Source: DAHUYF01 sp035623985 (GTDB taxonomy: Bacteria; Pseudomonadota; Alphaproteobacteria; ATCC43930; CGMCC-115725). From it: DNA of 64,000 nucleotides. The DNA lies in contig DASPSJ010000059.1 in assembly GCA_035623985.1 (NCBI GenBank), positions 1 through 64,000 of the forward strand, written 5' to 3'. Below are positions 43,029 to 52,029 of this stretch, piece after piece. The translations under genes were made by a program, and so were the position numbers. The first letter of the stretch is position 1, and every line of letters begins with the position of its first letter. The notes below the pieces were generated by a model. It saw nothing but the letters and a program-made list of their open reading frames with translations, made no database searches and was not told the DNA's origin.

Positions 43029-44285
43029 CTAGGTATTCATCGCCTCGAAGAAGTCGGCGTTGTTCTTGCTCTCTTTGAGCTTGCTGATGAGGAATTCCAG
43101 CCCGTCCATCGGGCCCATCGGCATCAGCACGCGGCGCAGCACCCACATCTTGGAGAGCACCGCCTTGTCCACCAGCAGTTCTTCCTTGCGCGTGCCCGAC
43201 TTGGTGATGTCGACCGCCGGGAAGACGCGCTTGTCCGCCACCTTGCGGTCGAGCACGATCTCGGAATTGCCAGTGCCCTTGAACTCCTCGAAGATCACCT
43301 CGTCCATGCGCGAGCCGGTGTCGATCAGCGCGGTGGCGATGATGGTGAGCGAGCCGCCTTCCTCGATGTTGCGCGCCGCGCCGAAGAAGCGCTTCGGCCG
43401 CTGCAGCGCGTTGGCGTCGACGCCGCCCGTCAGCACCTTGCCCGAGGACGGCACCACCGTGTTGTAGGCGCGCGCCAGCCGCGTGATCGAATCGAGCAGG
43501 ATCACCACGTCGCGCTTGTGCTCGACGAGGCGCTTCGCCTTCTCGATCACCATCTCGGCGACCTGCACGTGGCGCACCGCCGGCTCGTCGAAGGTCGAGC
43601 TCACCACTTCGCCCTTCACCGTGCGCGCCATGTCGGTGACCTCTTCCGGCCGCTCGTCGATCAGCAGCACCAGAAGATAGACCTCGGGATGGTTGGCGGC
43701 GATCGAATGCGCGATGTTCTGCAGCATCACCGTCTTGCCGGTACGCGGCGGCGAGACGATCAGCGCGCGCTGGCCCTTGCCCAGCGGCGTGATCAGGTCG
43801 ATGACGCGGGTGGTGAGGTCCTTGCGCGTGGGATCGCCGATCTCGAGGTTGATCTTCGATTCCGGATAGAGCGGCGTCAGATTGTCGAAGTTGATCCGGT
43901 GGCGCAGCTTGTCCGGCTCGTCGAAATTGATCTGGTTGACCTTGAGCAGCGCGAAATAGCGCTCGCCCTCCTTGGGCGAGCGGATCTGGCCCTCCACCGT
44001 GTCGCCGGTCCTGAGGCCGAAGCGGCGCACCTGGCTCGGGCTGACATAGATGTCGTCCGGCCCCGGCAGGTAATTGGCCTCCGGCGAGCGCAGGAAGCCG
44101 AATCCGTCCTGCAGCACCTCGAGCACGCCGTCGCCATAGATCGCCTGGTCGTTGTCGGCGAGCGTCTTGAGGATGGCGAACATCATGTCCTGCTTGCGCA
44201 GCGTGGAGGCGTTCTCGATCTGCAGCTCTTCGGCGAAATTCAACAGCTCCGCCGGGGTTTTGCGCTTGAGTTCCTGGAGGTTCAT
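43029..44285 (-). CDS. rho: transcription termination factor Rho
   Basis: A 418-residue RNA-dependent ATPase that ends transcription. The RNA-binding N-terminal domain has DGFGFLRSPEANYLPGPDDIYVSP in two pieces, the Walker A is SPPRTGKTVMLQNIA, and the catalytic glutamate region VLLIDERPEEVTDM is present; the R-loop NALQRPKRFFGAARN and Q-loop are normal. Length equals the usual proteobacterial Rho. It is downstream of the haem genes on the same strand with a 309-bp leader. Confidence 0.98.
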   Translation of the reverse strand: MNLQELKRKTPAELLNFAEELQIENASTLRKQDMMFAILKTLADNDQAIYGDGVLEVLQDGFGFLRSPEANYLPGPDDIYVSPSQVRRFGLRTGDTVEGQIRSPKEGERYFALLKVNQINFDEPDKLRHRINFDNLTPLYPESKINLEIGDPTRKDLTTRVIDLITPLGKGQRALIVSPPRTGKTVMLQNIAHSIAANHPEVYLLVLLIDERPEEVTDMARTVKGEVVSSTFDEPAVRHVQVAEMVIEKAKRLVEHKRDVVILLDSITRLARAYNTVVPSSGKVLTGGVDANALQRPKRFFGAARNIEEGGSLTIIATALIDTGSRMDEVIFEEFKGTGNSEIVLDRKVADKRVFPAVDITKSGTRKEELLVDKAVLSKMWVLRRVLMPMGPMDGLEFLISKLKESKNNADFFEAMNT

Positions 44286-44594
44286 CGGGGTGTGGTCGCC
44301 TGAAGGCTGAAAGACGGGGAAAGGGGGCCCGCAGGAGACGCGGGACTTGTGTCGGAAGGAACGAGCGGTGCTTGCGCGCGACCGAACGTACCTGTTGCTC
44401 CGGATTATCGCTTGGGAAACGAAAGGCGCCGCGATCGGGCGCCGCCACCCTTAGCGAAAAGCGGCATGCGAGTCAAATGGCATTCGCCAAAACCGGAGTC
44501 AAGGCCCGCGCGCGGCTCGTCCGTCCTGTGCGGCTTTCGCGGTCGCTTGCGCCGGCGCCAGCGCCGCCAACGACCAGCGCCTTCGGCGCTCGCG
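44286..44594 (-). other. leader between hemJ and rho
   Basis: No gene is seen in this stretch. On the minus strand GGCGCC occurs twice around CGATCGC (44425-44443), forming a hairpin followed by TTTCGTTT, which looks like a weak intrinsic terminator for the haem operon. AGCGCC-GAA-GGCGCT forms another short stem just after the hemJ stop. Long leaders on rho often hold autoregulatory sites; I see none that is diagnostic. Confidence 0.4.
44448..44476 (-). promoter_or_regulatory. candidate rho promoter
   Basis: TTGACT (44471-44476, minus strand) is spaced 17 bases from TAAGGG (44448-44453), a weak -10-like hexamer. The position, about 160 bases before the rho start, fits a rho promoter independent of the haem genes. 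The -10 match is poor, so confidence is low. Confidence 0.3.
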
Positions 44595-45041
44595 TCAAAA
44601 AGGCCTCATCACCACCAGGATCACGATGGCGATCAGCAGCAGGGTCGGCACTTCGTTGATGAAGCGGAAGAAACGCCCGGAATGGCGGTTCCGGTCGGCG
44701 GCAAAGTCGCGCTGCCAGCCCGCCAACCGGAAATGGAAGATGCCGAGCCCCACCGCCGCGGCGACTTTGAGATCGAACCAGCCGGCGCCCCAATCGGCCG
44801 CGCCCGGGGTGAACGCCAGCAGCAGCCCCGAGACGTAGCTCGCCGCCATCGCCGGATGCATGATGGCGCGCAACAGCCGGCGCTCCATCAGCTTGAAAGT
44901 CTCCGACGCCTCCGAGCCTGGCCCCACCCCGGCGTGATAGACGAAAAGCCGCGGCAAATAGAACAACCCCGCCATCCAGGCGACGACGCTGAGGATGTGC
45001 AGCACCTTGATCCAGAGATAGGCCGCGGCGAGGGAGCTCAT
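44595..45041 (-). CDS. hemJ: protoporphyrinogen IX oxidase HemJ
   Basis: A 148-residue four-helix membrane protein of the HemJ (UPF0093) family. The signature WIKVLHILSVVAWMAGLFYLPRLFVYH carries the conserved histidines, with MHPAMAASYVSGLLL following. HemJ oxidises protoporphyrinogen IX to protoporphyrin IX, the step before ferrochelatase. The start at 45041 (MSSLAAAYLW) overlaps the hemH stop by four bases, so the two are coupled. The order hemE-hemH-hemJ covers three late haem steps. Confidence 0.92.
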   Translation of the reverse strand: MSSLAAAYLWIKVLHILSVVAWMAGLFYLPRLFVYHAGVGPGSEASETFKLMERRLLRAIMHPAMAASYVSGLLLAFTPGAADWGAGWFDLKVAAAVGLGIFHFRLAGWQRDFAADRNRHSGRFFRFINEVPTLLLIAIVILVVMRPF

Positions 45042-46072
45042 GCCGCTACCTCGCTCGCGCCGGCGCAGAGACAGCCGACGAGCGCCGGCGGGCAAAGCCG
45101 CGCGCCGCCGGCCGGGCACGGCCCCTCCTTTGCGTCCCGCGCCAGGACTGCCAGCGCGGCGATGAAGGCGGCGGCAGTGCCAACCGTCGCCACCCTGAAA
45201 TAGCGTGGTACACCCGCCTTCTCCGCGACGTGACGGTAGTCGATATCGAGTTCCACCAGCGTCTCGGAATGCTCCGAGACGAAGGCCACCGGCACGACGA
45301 TGAGGCCGATTCCCTCCCGCCCGGCGCGGCGGATCTCATCGTCGGTGGCGGGGCCGATCCAGGCCAGCGGGCCGACGCGGCTCTGATAGCAGATGACGCT
45401 GTCGAGCCCGGGCCAGGCCAGCGCCTGGCGCAAGGCCGCCGCGGTGCGCTCCACTTGCCAGGGATAGGGATCGCCGGCGGCGACGATTTTCCGCGGCAGG
45501 CCGTGCGCCGAGAGCAGCACGCGCACCTTCTCGCCCTTGGGCCAGCGCTCCAGCGCCTCGCGCGTCGCCTGCGCCAGCGCGGCGATGAACCCCGCCGCCT
45601 CGGGATAGCAGCAGAGCGCCCGCGCCGGCGCGGCAAGGCCGGCCTTTGCCGCGGCGCGCCGCCAAGCGGCGAGCGAAGACGCCGTGGTGGTCGTCGAAGC
45701 CTGCGGATAGAGCGGCAGCAGCACGATTTCATCCGGCTGCCACGCCGCCACCGCCGCCGCCGTGTCCTCGCTCAGCGGCGGCCAATAGCGCATGGCGATG
45801 AAGACGCGGAATCCCTCGCCCAGCACCGCTTCGAGCGACCGCGCCTGCGCCTCGGTATTGGCCAAGAGCGGCGATCGGCCGCCGATCCGCCGATAGATCG
45901 CCTGCGCCACCGGCGCGCGCCGGCGCGCGATCAGCCGGGCTATGAGCCAGCGCAGCGGCTGCGGCAGCGCGATGATGGCGCGATCGTTGAAAAGGTTGAA
46001 AAGGAAAGGCTCGATGGCCTCCGGCCGGTCGGGACCGCCGAGATTGAGCAACACCACCGCGACCCGGCTCAC
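45038..46072 (-). CDS. hemH: ferrochelatase, with probable [2Fe-2S] cluster
   Basis: A 344-residue ferrochelatase inserting Fe2+ into protoporphyrin IX. VVLLNLGGPDRPEAIEPF at the N-terminus, the catalytic SAHGLPRKIVAAGDPYP and the late VVPVAFVSEHSETLVELD are the family motifs. The C-terminus has cysteines 327, 334 and 336 (C-x6-C-x-C), and C154-C155 lie internally; this spacing equals the [2Fe-2S] ligands known in the ferrochelatases of Caulobacter and Mycobacterium tuberculosis. It overlaps hemE and hemJ by four bases on each side. Confidence 0.96.
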   Translation of the reverse strand: MSRVAVVLLNLGGPDRPEAIEPFLFNLFNDRAIIALPQPLRWLIARLIARRRAPVAQAIYRRIGGRSPLLANTEAQARSLEAVLGEGFRVFIAMRYWPPLSEDTAAAVAAWQPDEIVLLPLYPQASTTTTASSLAAWRRAAAKAGLAAPARALCCYPEAAGFIAALAQATREALERWPKGEKVRVLLSAHGLPRKIVAAGDPYPWQVERTAAALRQALAWPGLDSVICYQSRVGPLAWIGPATDDEIRRAGREGIGLIVVPVAFVSEHSETLVELDIDYRHVAEKAGVPRYFRVATVGTAAAFIAALAVLARDAKEGPCPAGGARLCPPALVGCLCAGASEVAA

Positions 46073-47172
46073 GGCAGCACAAGCGGCTGGCGCAGCGCCG
46101 TCACCAGCGCCGCCACATGCTCGACCGGCGTCTCCGGCACGATGCCATGGCCAAGATTGAACACGAACGGACCCCCGCCCAGCGCGCGGCGAATCGCCGT
46201 CACGCTCTCCATCATCGCCGCGCCGCCCGCCGCCAGCAACAGCGGGTCGAGATTGCCTTGCACCGGCCCGATCGATTGCAACGTCTTGCGCGCGATCTCT
46301 ACCGGCACGGCGCTGTCGAGGCCGAGCGCATCGACGCTGCTTTCGCTGAAATAGGCGCGGTACATCAACCCGGCCCCGCGGGGAAAGCCGATCACCGGCA
46401 CATGCGGATGCGTCTGCTTGAGCGCCGCCACGATGCGCCGCGTCGGCGCGATCACCCAGCGGCGGAACGCCGCTTCCGGCAGTATGCCGGCCCAGCTATC
46501 GAAGAGCTGCACCACCTCGGCGCCGGCGGCGATCTGGCCGGCGAGGTAAAGGATCGTCGCTTCCGTCACCCGGTCGATCAGCGTGCCGAACCCTTCGGGA
46601 TCGGCAAAGGCCCAGCCCTTGACCGCGGCAAAATCCCGGCTGCCGCCGCCTTCGACCATATAACAGGCCATCGTCCAAGGCGCTCCGGCAAAGCCGATCA
46701 ATGCCGTTTGCGCCGGCAGCGACGCGGCGACGCGAGCAACCGTCTCACGGACTGGCGCTACCCGCCCGGCAAAACCATCGAGCGACAGCCCTTGAACCGC
46801 CTCGACCGAGCGTATCGGCGTCAGCACCGGTCCTTCGCCTTCGCGGAAGCCCACGCTTTGGCCAAGCCCATGCGCCACGACGAGGATATCCGAGAACAGG
46901 ATCACCGCATCGAGACCAAAGCGCCGTACTGGCTGCAAGGTCGCTTCAGAAGCAAGCGCCGGCGAGAAGCAGAGGTCGAGGAAACCCGGCACGCGCTGGC
47001 GCAACGCACGGTACTCGGGCAAGTACCGCCCTGCCTGCCGCATCAGCCAGACCGGAGGCAGCGCCAGCGTCTCCCCGGCCAACACTCGCAGCAGCGGCTT
47101 GCCTTGCTTCTCCGGCGATAACCCCATCAAGCCTTGCGGTCCCCCCGAGGTGCTTCTGACCCTTTCCTTCAT
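46069..47172 (-). CDS. hemE: uroporphyrinogen decarboxylase
   Basis: A 367-residue enzyme that converts uroporphyrinogen III to coproporphyrinogen III. PPVWLMRQAGRYLPEYR near residue 35-51 is the family's signature, and LGFAGAPWTMACYMVEGGGS (as IGFAGAPWTMACYMVEG here) the second. The first 20 residues are not conserved and the start may be downstream. It is divergent from the PPSR gene and heads hemE-hemH-hemJ. The hemE/PPSR junction is the site of oriC in Caulobacter and Rickettsia. Confidence 0.96.
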   Translation of the reverse strand: MKERVRSTSGGPQGLMGLSPEKQGKPLLRVLAGETLALPPVWLMRQAGRYLPEYRALRQRVPGFLDLCFSPALASEATLQPVRRFGLDAVILFSDILVVAHGLGQSVGFREGEGPVLTPIRSVEAVQGLSLDGFAGRVAPVRETVARVAASLPAQTALIGFAGAPWTMACYMVEGGGSRDFAAVKGWAFADPEGFGTLIDRVTEATILYLAGQIAAGAEVVQLFDSWAGILPEAAFRRWVIAPTRRIVAALKQTHPHVPVIGFPRGAGLMYRAYFSESSVDALGLDSAVPVEIARKTLQSIGPVQGNLDPLLLAAGGAAMMESVTAIRRALGGGPFVFNLGHGIVPETPVEHVAALVTALRQPLVLP

Positions 47173-47567
47173 GGCGTCTCTTAGCTCTTCTTTTTAGGAA
47201 TCTAAAGGTAGTGGTAGGAAGCTGGGGCCGGGAAAGCGGGGATTGATTCTTTCCGCTCTATCATCCAACGCAAGTCTTGCCTCGCCTGTATAGAGTGCCG
47301 GGACGGTGTATAAGACGGGGACGGGTGAGGGTAATGGGGCTTTGACAGCGAGTCGTGCATGAAGGCGAATGAGGTGCGAAGCGGGGATGGTCGATCCGGC
47401 ACGGCAGGTTGTCCCGGACTCGCGCGCAATGTCGTGAACTTGTCTCGAAGAGGATGGCGCTGCGCCTTCGGCGAAGCCGAGTGGGGACTGAATCGGCCGG
47501 CACGGGCAAGCGGGGGATATGTCGAAAGTTTGCCGCGTCTTTTCCACGGTGTTGTAGGGACAAGTCG
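47173..47567. other. hemE-PPSR intergenic region, synteny candidate for oriC
   Basis: No gene is supported in these 395 bases between divergent hemE and PPSR. In Caulobacter and Rickettsia the origin lies in this exact interval. I see no full DnaA box: the nearest are TTTTCCACG (47540-47548) and a few TCATCC strings, and the interval is not AT-rich. Synteny supports an origin here; sequence motifs do not. Confidence 0.3.
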
Positions 47568-48386
47568 ATGACACGTTTCCATCTTCACCTCGTTTCCGAT
47601 GCCACCGGCGATACCGTGCATTCGGTGGCGCGCGCCTGCCTCGTGCAGTTCGAAGGCGCCGAGGCGATCGAGCATATCTGGTCGATGGTGCGCACCAAGA
47701 ACCAGGTGGAGCGGGTGATCGCGGGCGTTTCCGCCAATCCCGGCGTGGTGCTCTATACCCTTGTCAACGAAACCCTGCGCGCGCCGCTGGTCGAGGGCTG
47801 CCGCAAGCTGCAAGTGCCGGCGATTCCCGTGCTCGATCCGGTCATCGGCGCGCTTGCCACCTTTCTCGGCCGCCAGAGCCGCGGCTTGCCGGGCCAGCAG
47901 CACCTGCTCGACACCGAATATTTTCAGCGTATCGACGCCATGACCTTCGCCCTCAATCATGACGATGGCCAATCCCTCTGGGCGATCAACGAGGCCGACG
48001 TCATTCTGGTTGGCGTCTCCCGCACTTCGAAGACGCCGACCTGCATCTATCTCGCCAACCGCGGCGTCAAGGCGGCGAATGTGCCGGTGGTGCCCGGCCT
48101 GCCGCTGCCGCCCGAGCTTTTCGCCGCCACGAAGCCGCTGATCGTCGGCCTCACCAACGACCCCGAGCGCCTCATCCAGGTGCGGCGCAACCGCCTCAGC
48201 ATGCTGCACCAGGACGAGAGCACTCTCTACACGGACATCGAGGCGGTGCACCAGGAAGTCGCGTTGGCGCGTCGCGTCTTTGCTGAGCATCACTGGCCGG
48301 TGATCGATGTAAGCCGCCGGTCGATCGAGGAGACCGCGGCTGCGGTTCTCAAGCTGGTCGCCCGCCGCCAGGCCCGGCACAAATGA
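47568..48386 (+). CDS. PPSR/PDRP-family kinase-pyrophosphorylase
   Basis: A 272-residue DUF299 protein. It phosphorylates and dephosphorylates the regulatory threonine of PEP synthase or pyruvate phosphate dikinase. HLHLVSDATGDTVHSVARAC at the start, the P-loop-like GVSRTSKTPTCIYLANRG and LTNDPERLIQVRRNRL are the family's motifs. The ATG at 47568 gives the normal N-terminus; upstream frame is non-coding. It overlaps maf by four bases. Confidence 0.94.
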   Translation: MTRFHLHLVSDATGDTVHSVARACLVQFEGAEAIEHIWSMVRTKNQVERVIAGVSANPGVVLYTLVNETLRAPLVEGCRKLQVPAIPVLDPVIGALATFLGRQSRGLPGQQHLLDTEYFQRIDAMTFALNHDDGQSLWAINEADVILVGVSRTSKTPTCIYLANRGVKAANVPVVPGLPLPPELFAATKPLIVGLTNDPERLIQVRRNRLSMLHQDESTLYTDIEAVHQEVALARRVFAEHHWPVIDVSRRSIEETAAAVLKLVARRQARHK

Positions 48387-48979
48387 GTTCCCTCGTCCTT
48401 GCTTCGGCGAGCCGTATTCGCGCTCTGCTGCTGGAACGCGCCGGCCTTGCCGTCGTCTGCGATCCCGCCGGCCTCGACGAGGCCGAGATCAAGGCCGCTT
48501 TCCGCCGCGACGGAAGCGACGCCGCGGGCTGCGCCATGGCGCTGGCCGAGGCCAAGGCGTCGCGCGTCGCGCCGCGTCATCCCGGAGCGCTCGTCATCGG
48601 CGCCGACCAGCTTCTGGTTTGCGGCGAGGCTTGGCTCGACAAGCCTTCCGACCTCGCCGAGGCGCGCCGCCAGCTTTGCAGCCTGCGCGGCCGGCGGCAT
48701 GAGCTCGTCACCGCCGTCGCGCTGCGACGCGACGACGCGTTGCTGTGGCGGCGCATCGAGCGCCCGGTCCTGGTCATGCGCGATTTCTCCGATGCGTTCC
48801 TCGACGCCTATCTCGCCTCGGCCGGTCCCGGGGCGCTGGCCTCGGCCGGCGCCTATCAGCTCGAAGCCACGGGGGTGCAGCTTTTCGCCCGTGTCGAGGG
48901 CGACTACTTCACGATCCTGGGTTTGCCGTTGCTGCCGCTGCTCGATTGCCTGCGCGGCCTGGGCGCGCTCGCCGCATGA
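48383..48979 (+). CDS. maf: Maf family nucleotide pyrophosphatase
   Basis: A 198-residue Maf protein, a house-cleaning pyrophosphatase for modified nucleoside triphosphates (dTTP/UTP or m7GTP type). LVLASASRIRALLLERAG at the N-terminus, the lysine/aspartate in ALAEAKASRV and IGADQLLVCGEAWLDKP are the family motifs. Length is usual. It overlaps PPSR (ATGA) and aroE (ATGA), so the group is one translationally coupled operon. Confidence 0.94.
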   Translation: MSSLVLASASRIRALLLERAGLAVVCDPAGLDEAEIKAAFRRDGSDAAGCAMALAEAKASRVAPRHPGALVIGADQLLVCGEAWLDKPSDLAEARRQLCSLRGRRHELVTAVALRRDDALLWRRIERPVLVMRDFSDAFLDAYLASAGPGALASAGAYQLEATGVQLFARVEGDYFTILGLPLLPLLDCLRGLGALAA

Positions 48980-49809
48980 AGCGCGCCGGCGTCATGGGCT
49001 GGCCGGTGGCGCAGTCGCGCTCGCCGGTGCTGCATCGCTTCTGGCTCGAGCACTATGGAATCGAGGGCGATTACACGCTGCTGCCGGTGCCGCCCGAGGC
49101 GCTTGAGCGCGAATTGCGCGCCTTGGCCGGGCGCGGCTTTGCCGGCTGCAACCTTACCCTGCCGCACAAGGAGCCGTCGCTGGCGCTCCTCGATCGCGTC
49201 GATGCGACGGCGCGCCGCATCGGCGCCGTCAACACCGTGGTCGCCGCCGCCGATGGCGCGCTTGAAGGCAGCAACACCGACGCTTTCGGCTTCCATGCCA
49301 GTCTTGCCGCTGCCTTGCCCGGCTGGAGCGCCGCGTCCGGCCCGGCGGTGGTGCTCGGCGCCGGCGGCAGCGCGCGTGCCGTGGTGGCGGCGCTGCTCGA
49401 TCACGGCGCGCCGGAGATCCGCCTGGTCAACCGCGGTAGCGCGCGCGCCGAGGCGCTGGCGGCGGCGCTCGGCGGGCGCATCGATATCCTGGCATGGGAG
49501 AGCCGTGCCGACGCGCTCGCCGGCGCGGCGCTTCTGGTCAACACCACCAGCCTCGGCATGGCGGGCCAGCCGCCGCTCGATCTCGCGCTCGATGCCTTGC
49601 CGGAAGGCGCGGTGGTGAGCGACATCGTCTATGTGCCGCTGCGCACCGGGCTGCTCGCCGCGGCGCAGGCCCGCGGCAACCCCACCGTGGACGGCCTCGG
49701 CATGCTGCTCTATCAGGCACAGCCGGGCTTCGCCGCCTGGTTCGGCTTGTGGCCGGAGGTGAGCCCGGCGCTGCGCGCGCGCGTTCTTGCCAGCCTGGCG
49801 GCGCCATGA
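48976..49809 (+). CDS. aroE: shikimate dehydrogenase (NADP+)
   Basis: A 277-residue enzyme reducing 3-dehydroshikimate to shikimate. The substrate-binding QSRSPVLHRFWL and the catalytic lysine in CNLTLPHKEPSL, N/D pair in VNTVV and SNTDAFGF, and the dinucleotide motif VVLGAGGSARAV are present; basic residues NRGS after it support NADP+. It overlaps maf at its ATG and coaE at its stop by four bases each. Confidence 0.95.
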   Translation: MKRAGVMGWPVAQSRSPVLHRFWLEHYGIEGDYTLLPVPPEALERELRALAGRGFAGCNLTLPHKEPSLALLDRVDATARRIGAVNTVVAAADGALEGSNTDAFGFHASLAAALPGWSAASGPAVVLGAGGSARAVVAALLDHGAPEIRLVNRGSARAEALAAALGGRIDILAWESRADALAGAALLVNTTSLGMAGQPPLDLALDALPEGAVVSDIVYVPLRTGLLAAAQARGNPTVDGLGMLLYQAQPGFAAWFGLWPEVSPALRARVLASLAAP

Positions 49810-50432
49810 TCGTCTTGGGCCTCACCGGCTCGGTCGGCATGGGCAAGAGCACCGCCGCCCTCATGCTGCGCCGCCTCGGCGTCGCCGTTCATGACAGCGA
49901 CGGCGCGGTCCACCGCCTGCTGGCGCCGAAGGGAGCCGCGGTGGCCGCGGTGGCGGCGGCGTTTCCCGGCGTGCAGAGCCGCGAGGGCGGCATCGACCGC
50001 GCCCAGCTCGGCGCCCGCGTCTTCGCCGATCCCGCGGCGCTGCGGCGGTTGGAGCGCATCCTCCATCCGCTGGTGCGGCAGAGCCAGCAGCGTTTTCTCG
50101 CGCGTGCGCGCGCCCGGCGGCTGAGGCTGGTCGTGCTCGACATTCCCTTGCTTTTCGAGACCGGCGGCACGCGGCGTTGCGATGAGGTCGTCGTCGTCTC
50201 CGCTCCCGCCTTCCTCCAGCGCGCCCGCGTGCTGGCGCGTCCCGGCATGAGCGAAGCGCGCTTCAGCGCCATCCTGGCGCAGCAGGTGCCCGACGCGCAT
50301 AAGCGCCGCCGCGCCGATCATGTCGTCCCCAGCGGCCTCGGCCGGGCCGTCACCTTCCGCCGCTTGAAACGCATCGTGGGCGGGATCAAATCGCCGCGAT
50401 CAACCGAGCCTTGCCTCGACTCGCCGCGCTGA
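49806..50432 (+). CDS. coaE: dephospho-CoA kinase
   Basis: A 208-residue P-loop kinase for the last step of coenzyme A synthesis. The Walker A is GLTGSVGMGKST, HDSDGAVHRLL and VVLDIPLLFETGG are further family motifs. Its ATG overlaps the aroE stop. The C-terminal 15 residues (IKSPRSTEPCLDSPR) are a non-conserved tail, so the frame may end slightly long but no earlier stop exists. Confidence 0.95.
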   Translation: MIVLGLTGSVGMGKSTAALMLRRLGVAVHDSDGAVHRLLAPKGAAVAAVAAAFPGVQSREGGIDRAQLGARVFADPAALRRLERILHPLVRQSQQRFLARARARRLRLVVLDIPLLFETGGTRRCDEVVVVSAPAFLQRARVLARPGMSEARFSAILAQQVPDAHKRRRADHVVPSGLGRAVTFRRLKRIVGGIKSPRSTEPCLDSPR

Positions 50433-50447
50433 GGCACACTCGCCGCC

Positions 50448-51122
50448 ATGCGCGAGATCGTGCTCGACACCGAGACCACCGGGCTTGACCCGGCGGACGG
50501 CCATCGCATCGTCGAGCTGGCCTGCATCGAGCTTTTCAACCATGTGCCGACCGGCCGCGCTTTCCACCGCTACGTCAATCCCGAGCGCGAGGTCGCGGCC
50601 GACGCGGTCGAGGTGCACGGGCTTACCGCCGAGATGCTGGCACAGCATCCGCCTTTTGCCGTCATCGCCGAGGAGTTCCTCGCCTTCATCGGCGGCGACC
50701 GGCTGGTCATCCACAACGCCGAGTTCGATTTGCGCTTTCTCAACGCCGAGCTGAAGCGCCTTGGCCGGCCGGCGCTCGCCGGCGAGGTCGAGGACACACT
50801 GCTGCTGGCAAGGAAGCGCTATCCCGGCGCGCCAGCGAGCCTCGACGCCCTCTGCCGCCGCTTCGCCATCGATCTCACCGCCCGCGCCAAGCATGGCGCC
50901 CGGCTCGATTGCGAGCTTCTCGCCGCGGTCTATCTCGAGCTGATCGGCGGCCGCCAGCCCGGGCTCGACCTGGCCGTCGCCGGCGTCGCCGGCGCTGCGC
51001 TCGATACGCTGGAACGTCCTTCCCGCCCGCCGCGCCCGCACGCGCCCAGCGCCGCGGAAAGCGCCGCCCATGCCGCGATGCTGGCGAAGCTCAAGGAGCC
51101 GCTCTGGACGCGCTCGGTCTAG
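50448..51122 (+). CDS. dnaQ: DNA polymerase III subunit epsilon (proofreading exonuclease)
   Basis: A 224-residue DEDDh 3'-5' exonuclease. ExoI is EIVLDTETTGLDP with D and E ligands, ExoII is LVIHNAEFDLRFLNAEL and ExoIII includes the histidine and aspartate in KHGARLDCELLAAVYLEL. The C-terminal segment contacts the polymerase alpha subunit. The frame starts 15 bases after coaE. It ends 24 bases before the second GACAATGTC palindrome. Confidence 0.96.
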   Translation: MREIVLDTETTGLDPADGHRIVELACIELFNHVPTGRAFHRYVNPEREVAADAVEVHGLTAEMLAQHPPFAVIAEEFLAFIGGDRLVIHNAEFDLRFLNAELKRLGRPALAGEVEDTLLLARKRYPGAPASLDALCRRFAIDLTARAKHGARLDCELLAAVYLELIGGRQPGLDLAVAGVAGAALDTLERPSRPPRPHAPSAAESAAHAAMLAKLKEPLWTRSV

Positions 51123-51146
51123 GACGGTCTTGCGCGCCGCGGTTTT

Positions 51147-51170
51147 CGACAATGTCGTATGACATTGTCC
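51147..51170. repeat. GACAATGTC palindrome, copy 2
   Basis: CGACAATGTC, then GTAT, then GACATTGTCC: a nine-pair inverted repeat lying between the convergent dnaQ and secB stops. It matches the reverse complement of the element at 12294-12317 at 22 of 24 positions. The convergent setting suits a terminator stem, but there is no T-run on either side. Confidence 0.8.
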
Positions 51171-51257
51171 GATAGGGAGCAGGGCCGGGAAGAGCGGCTT
51201 TCGCGATGGCTTGCGCAATCGCCGGCGCCGCCGCGGATGAACGCGCTGCGCGCTTGC

Positions 51258-51749
51258 TCAGGCCGTCGCGACCGGGCTCGCGGCCTGCATCGCCTGCTGC
51301 CGGCGCAGCAGCTCCGCGAAATCGACGGGATGGAGCAGCAGCGGCGGAAAGCCGCCCTCGCGCGTGGCGTTGGCGACGATGCTGCGCGCGAAGGGGAAGA
51401 GCAGGCGCGGCGTCTCCACCAGCAGCATCGCCGCCAGATTCTCTTGCGGCACGTTGCGCACCGTCACCACCGCGGCGTAGGCGAGCTCGGCGACGAACAC
51501 CGCCTCGGCGGCGGCTTTCGCGTTGGCGTTGATGGTAAGCACCACCTCGTAGATGTCCTGGCCCAGCGCCTGCGCCTTGACGTCGACGCCGAGCTGCACC
51601 TCCGGCGGCTCTTTCTGCTGCATCAGGCTGTGCGGCGCGCGCGGGTTCTCGAAGGAGAAATCCTTGATGTATTGCGCGTTGACGATGAGCTGCTGCGCGC
51701 TCGCGCCGTTGCCGCCCGGCATCGCCGCGCCGCCGTTCTGATCCGCCAT
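51258..51749 (-). CDS. secB: protein-export chaperone SecB
   Basis: A 163-residue SecB tetramer subunit that holds unfolded preproteins for SecA. INAQYIKDFSFENP (as VNAQYIKDFSFENPRAP here), LTINANAKAAAEAVFVAEL and the C-terminal MLLVETPRLLFPFARSIVANATREGGFPP in pieces match the family. The start at 51749 (MADQNGG) is fixed by the short acidic leader of alphaproteobacterial SecB. It is divergent from the Tim44-like gene, a standard arrangement in the class. Confidence 0.95.
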   Translation of the reverse strand: MADQNGGAAMPGGNGASAQQLIVNAQYIKDFSFENPRAPHSLMQQKEPPEVQLGVDVKAQALGQDIYEVVLTINANAKAAAEAVFVAELAYAAVVTVRNVPQENLAAMLLVETPRLLFPFARSIVANATREGGFPPLLLHPVDFAELLRRQQAMQAASPVATA

Positions 51750-52029
51750 GAGCGCCCCTCCTCGACCCCGATGGCCGCTGGCTAGCACGGATGCATCAGG
51801 CGCACAACCCTCGCCGCGGCGCGGGATTATGTGACGGACCCGTGGCGCGTGCGGAGCGTTCCGTCGTTAACCCTTCACGCGCCGGCATGGCGGCCGGCCG
51901 AGGCGCTTGGCGGAAGCCGCCGAGGGGGAATCCGCGCGGAAAGCCCGGGCCGCCGCCCTCGCGCTTGCTCTTTCCCCGGTTCGAGCCTATGTACGAGGGG
52001 GCGCGTGGCTCCTATTCCGGTTGAGATCG

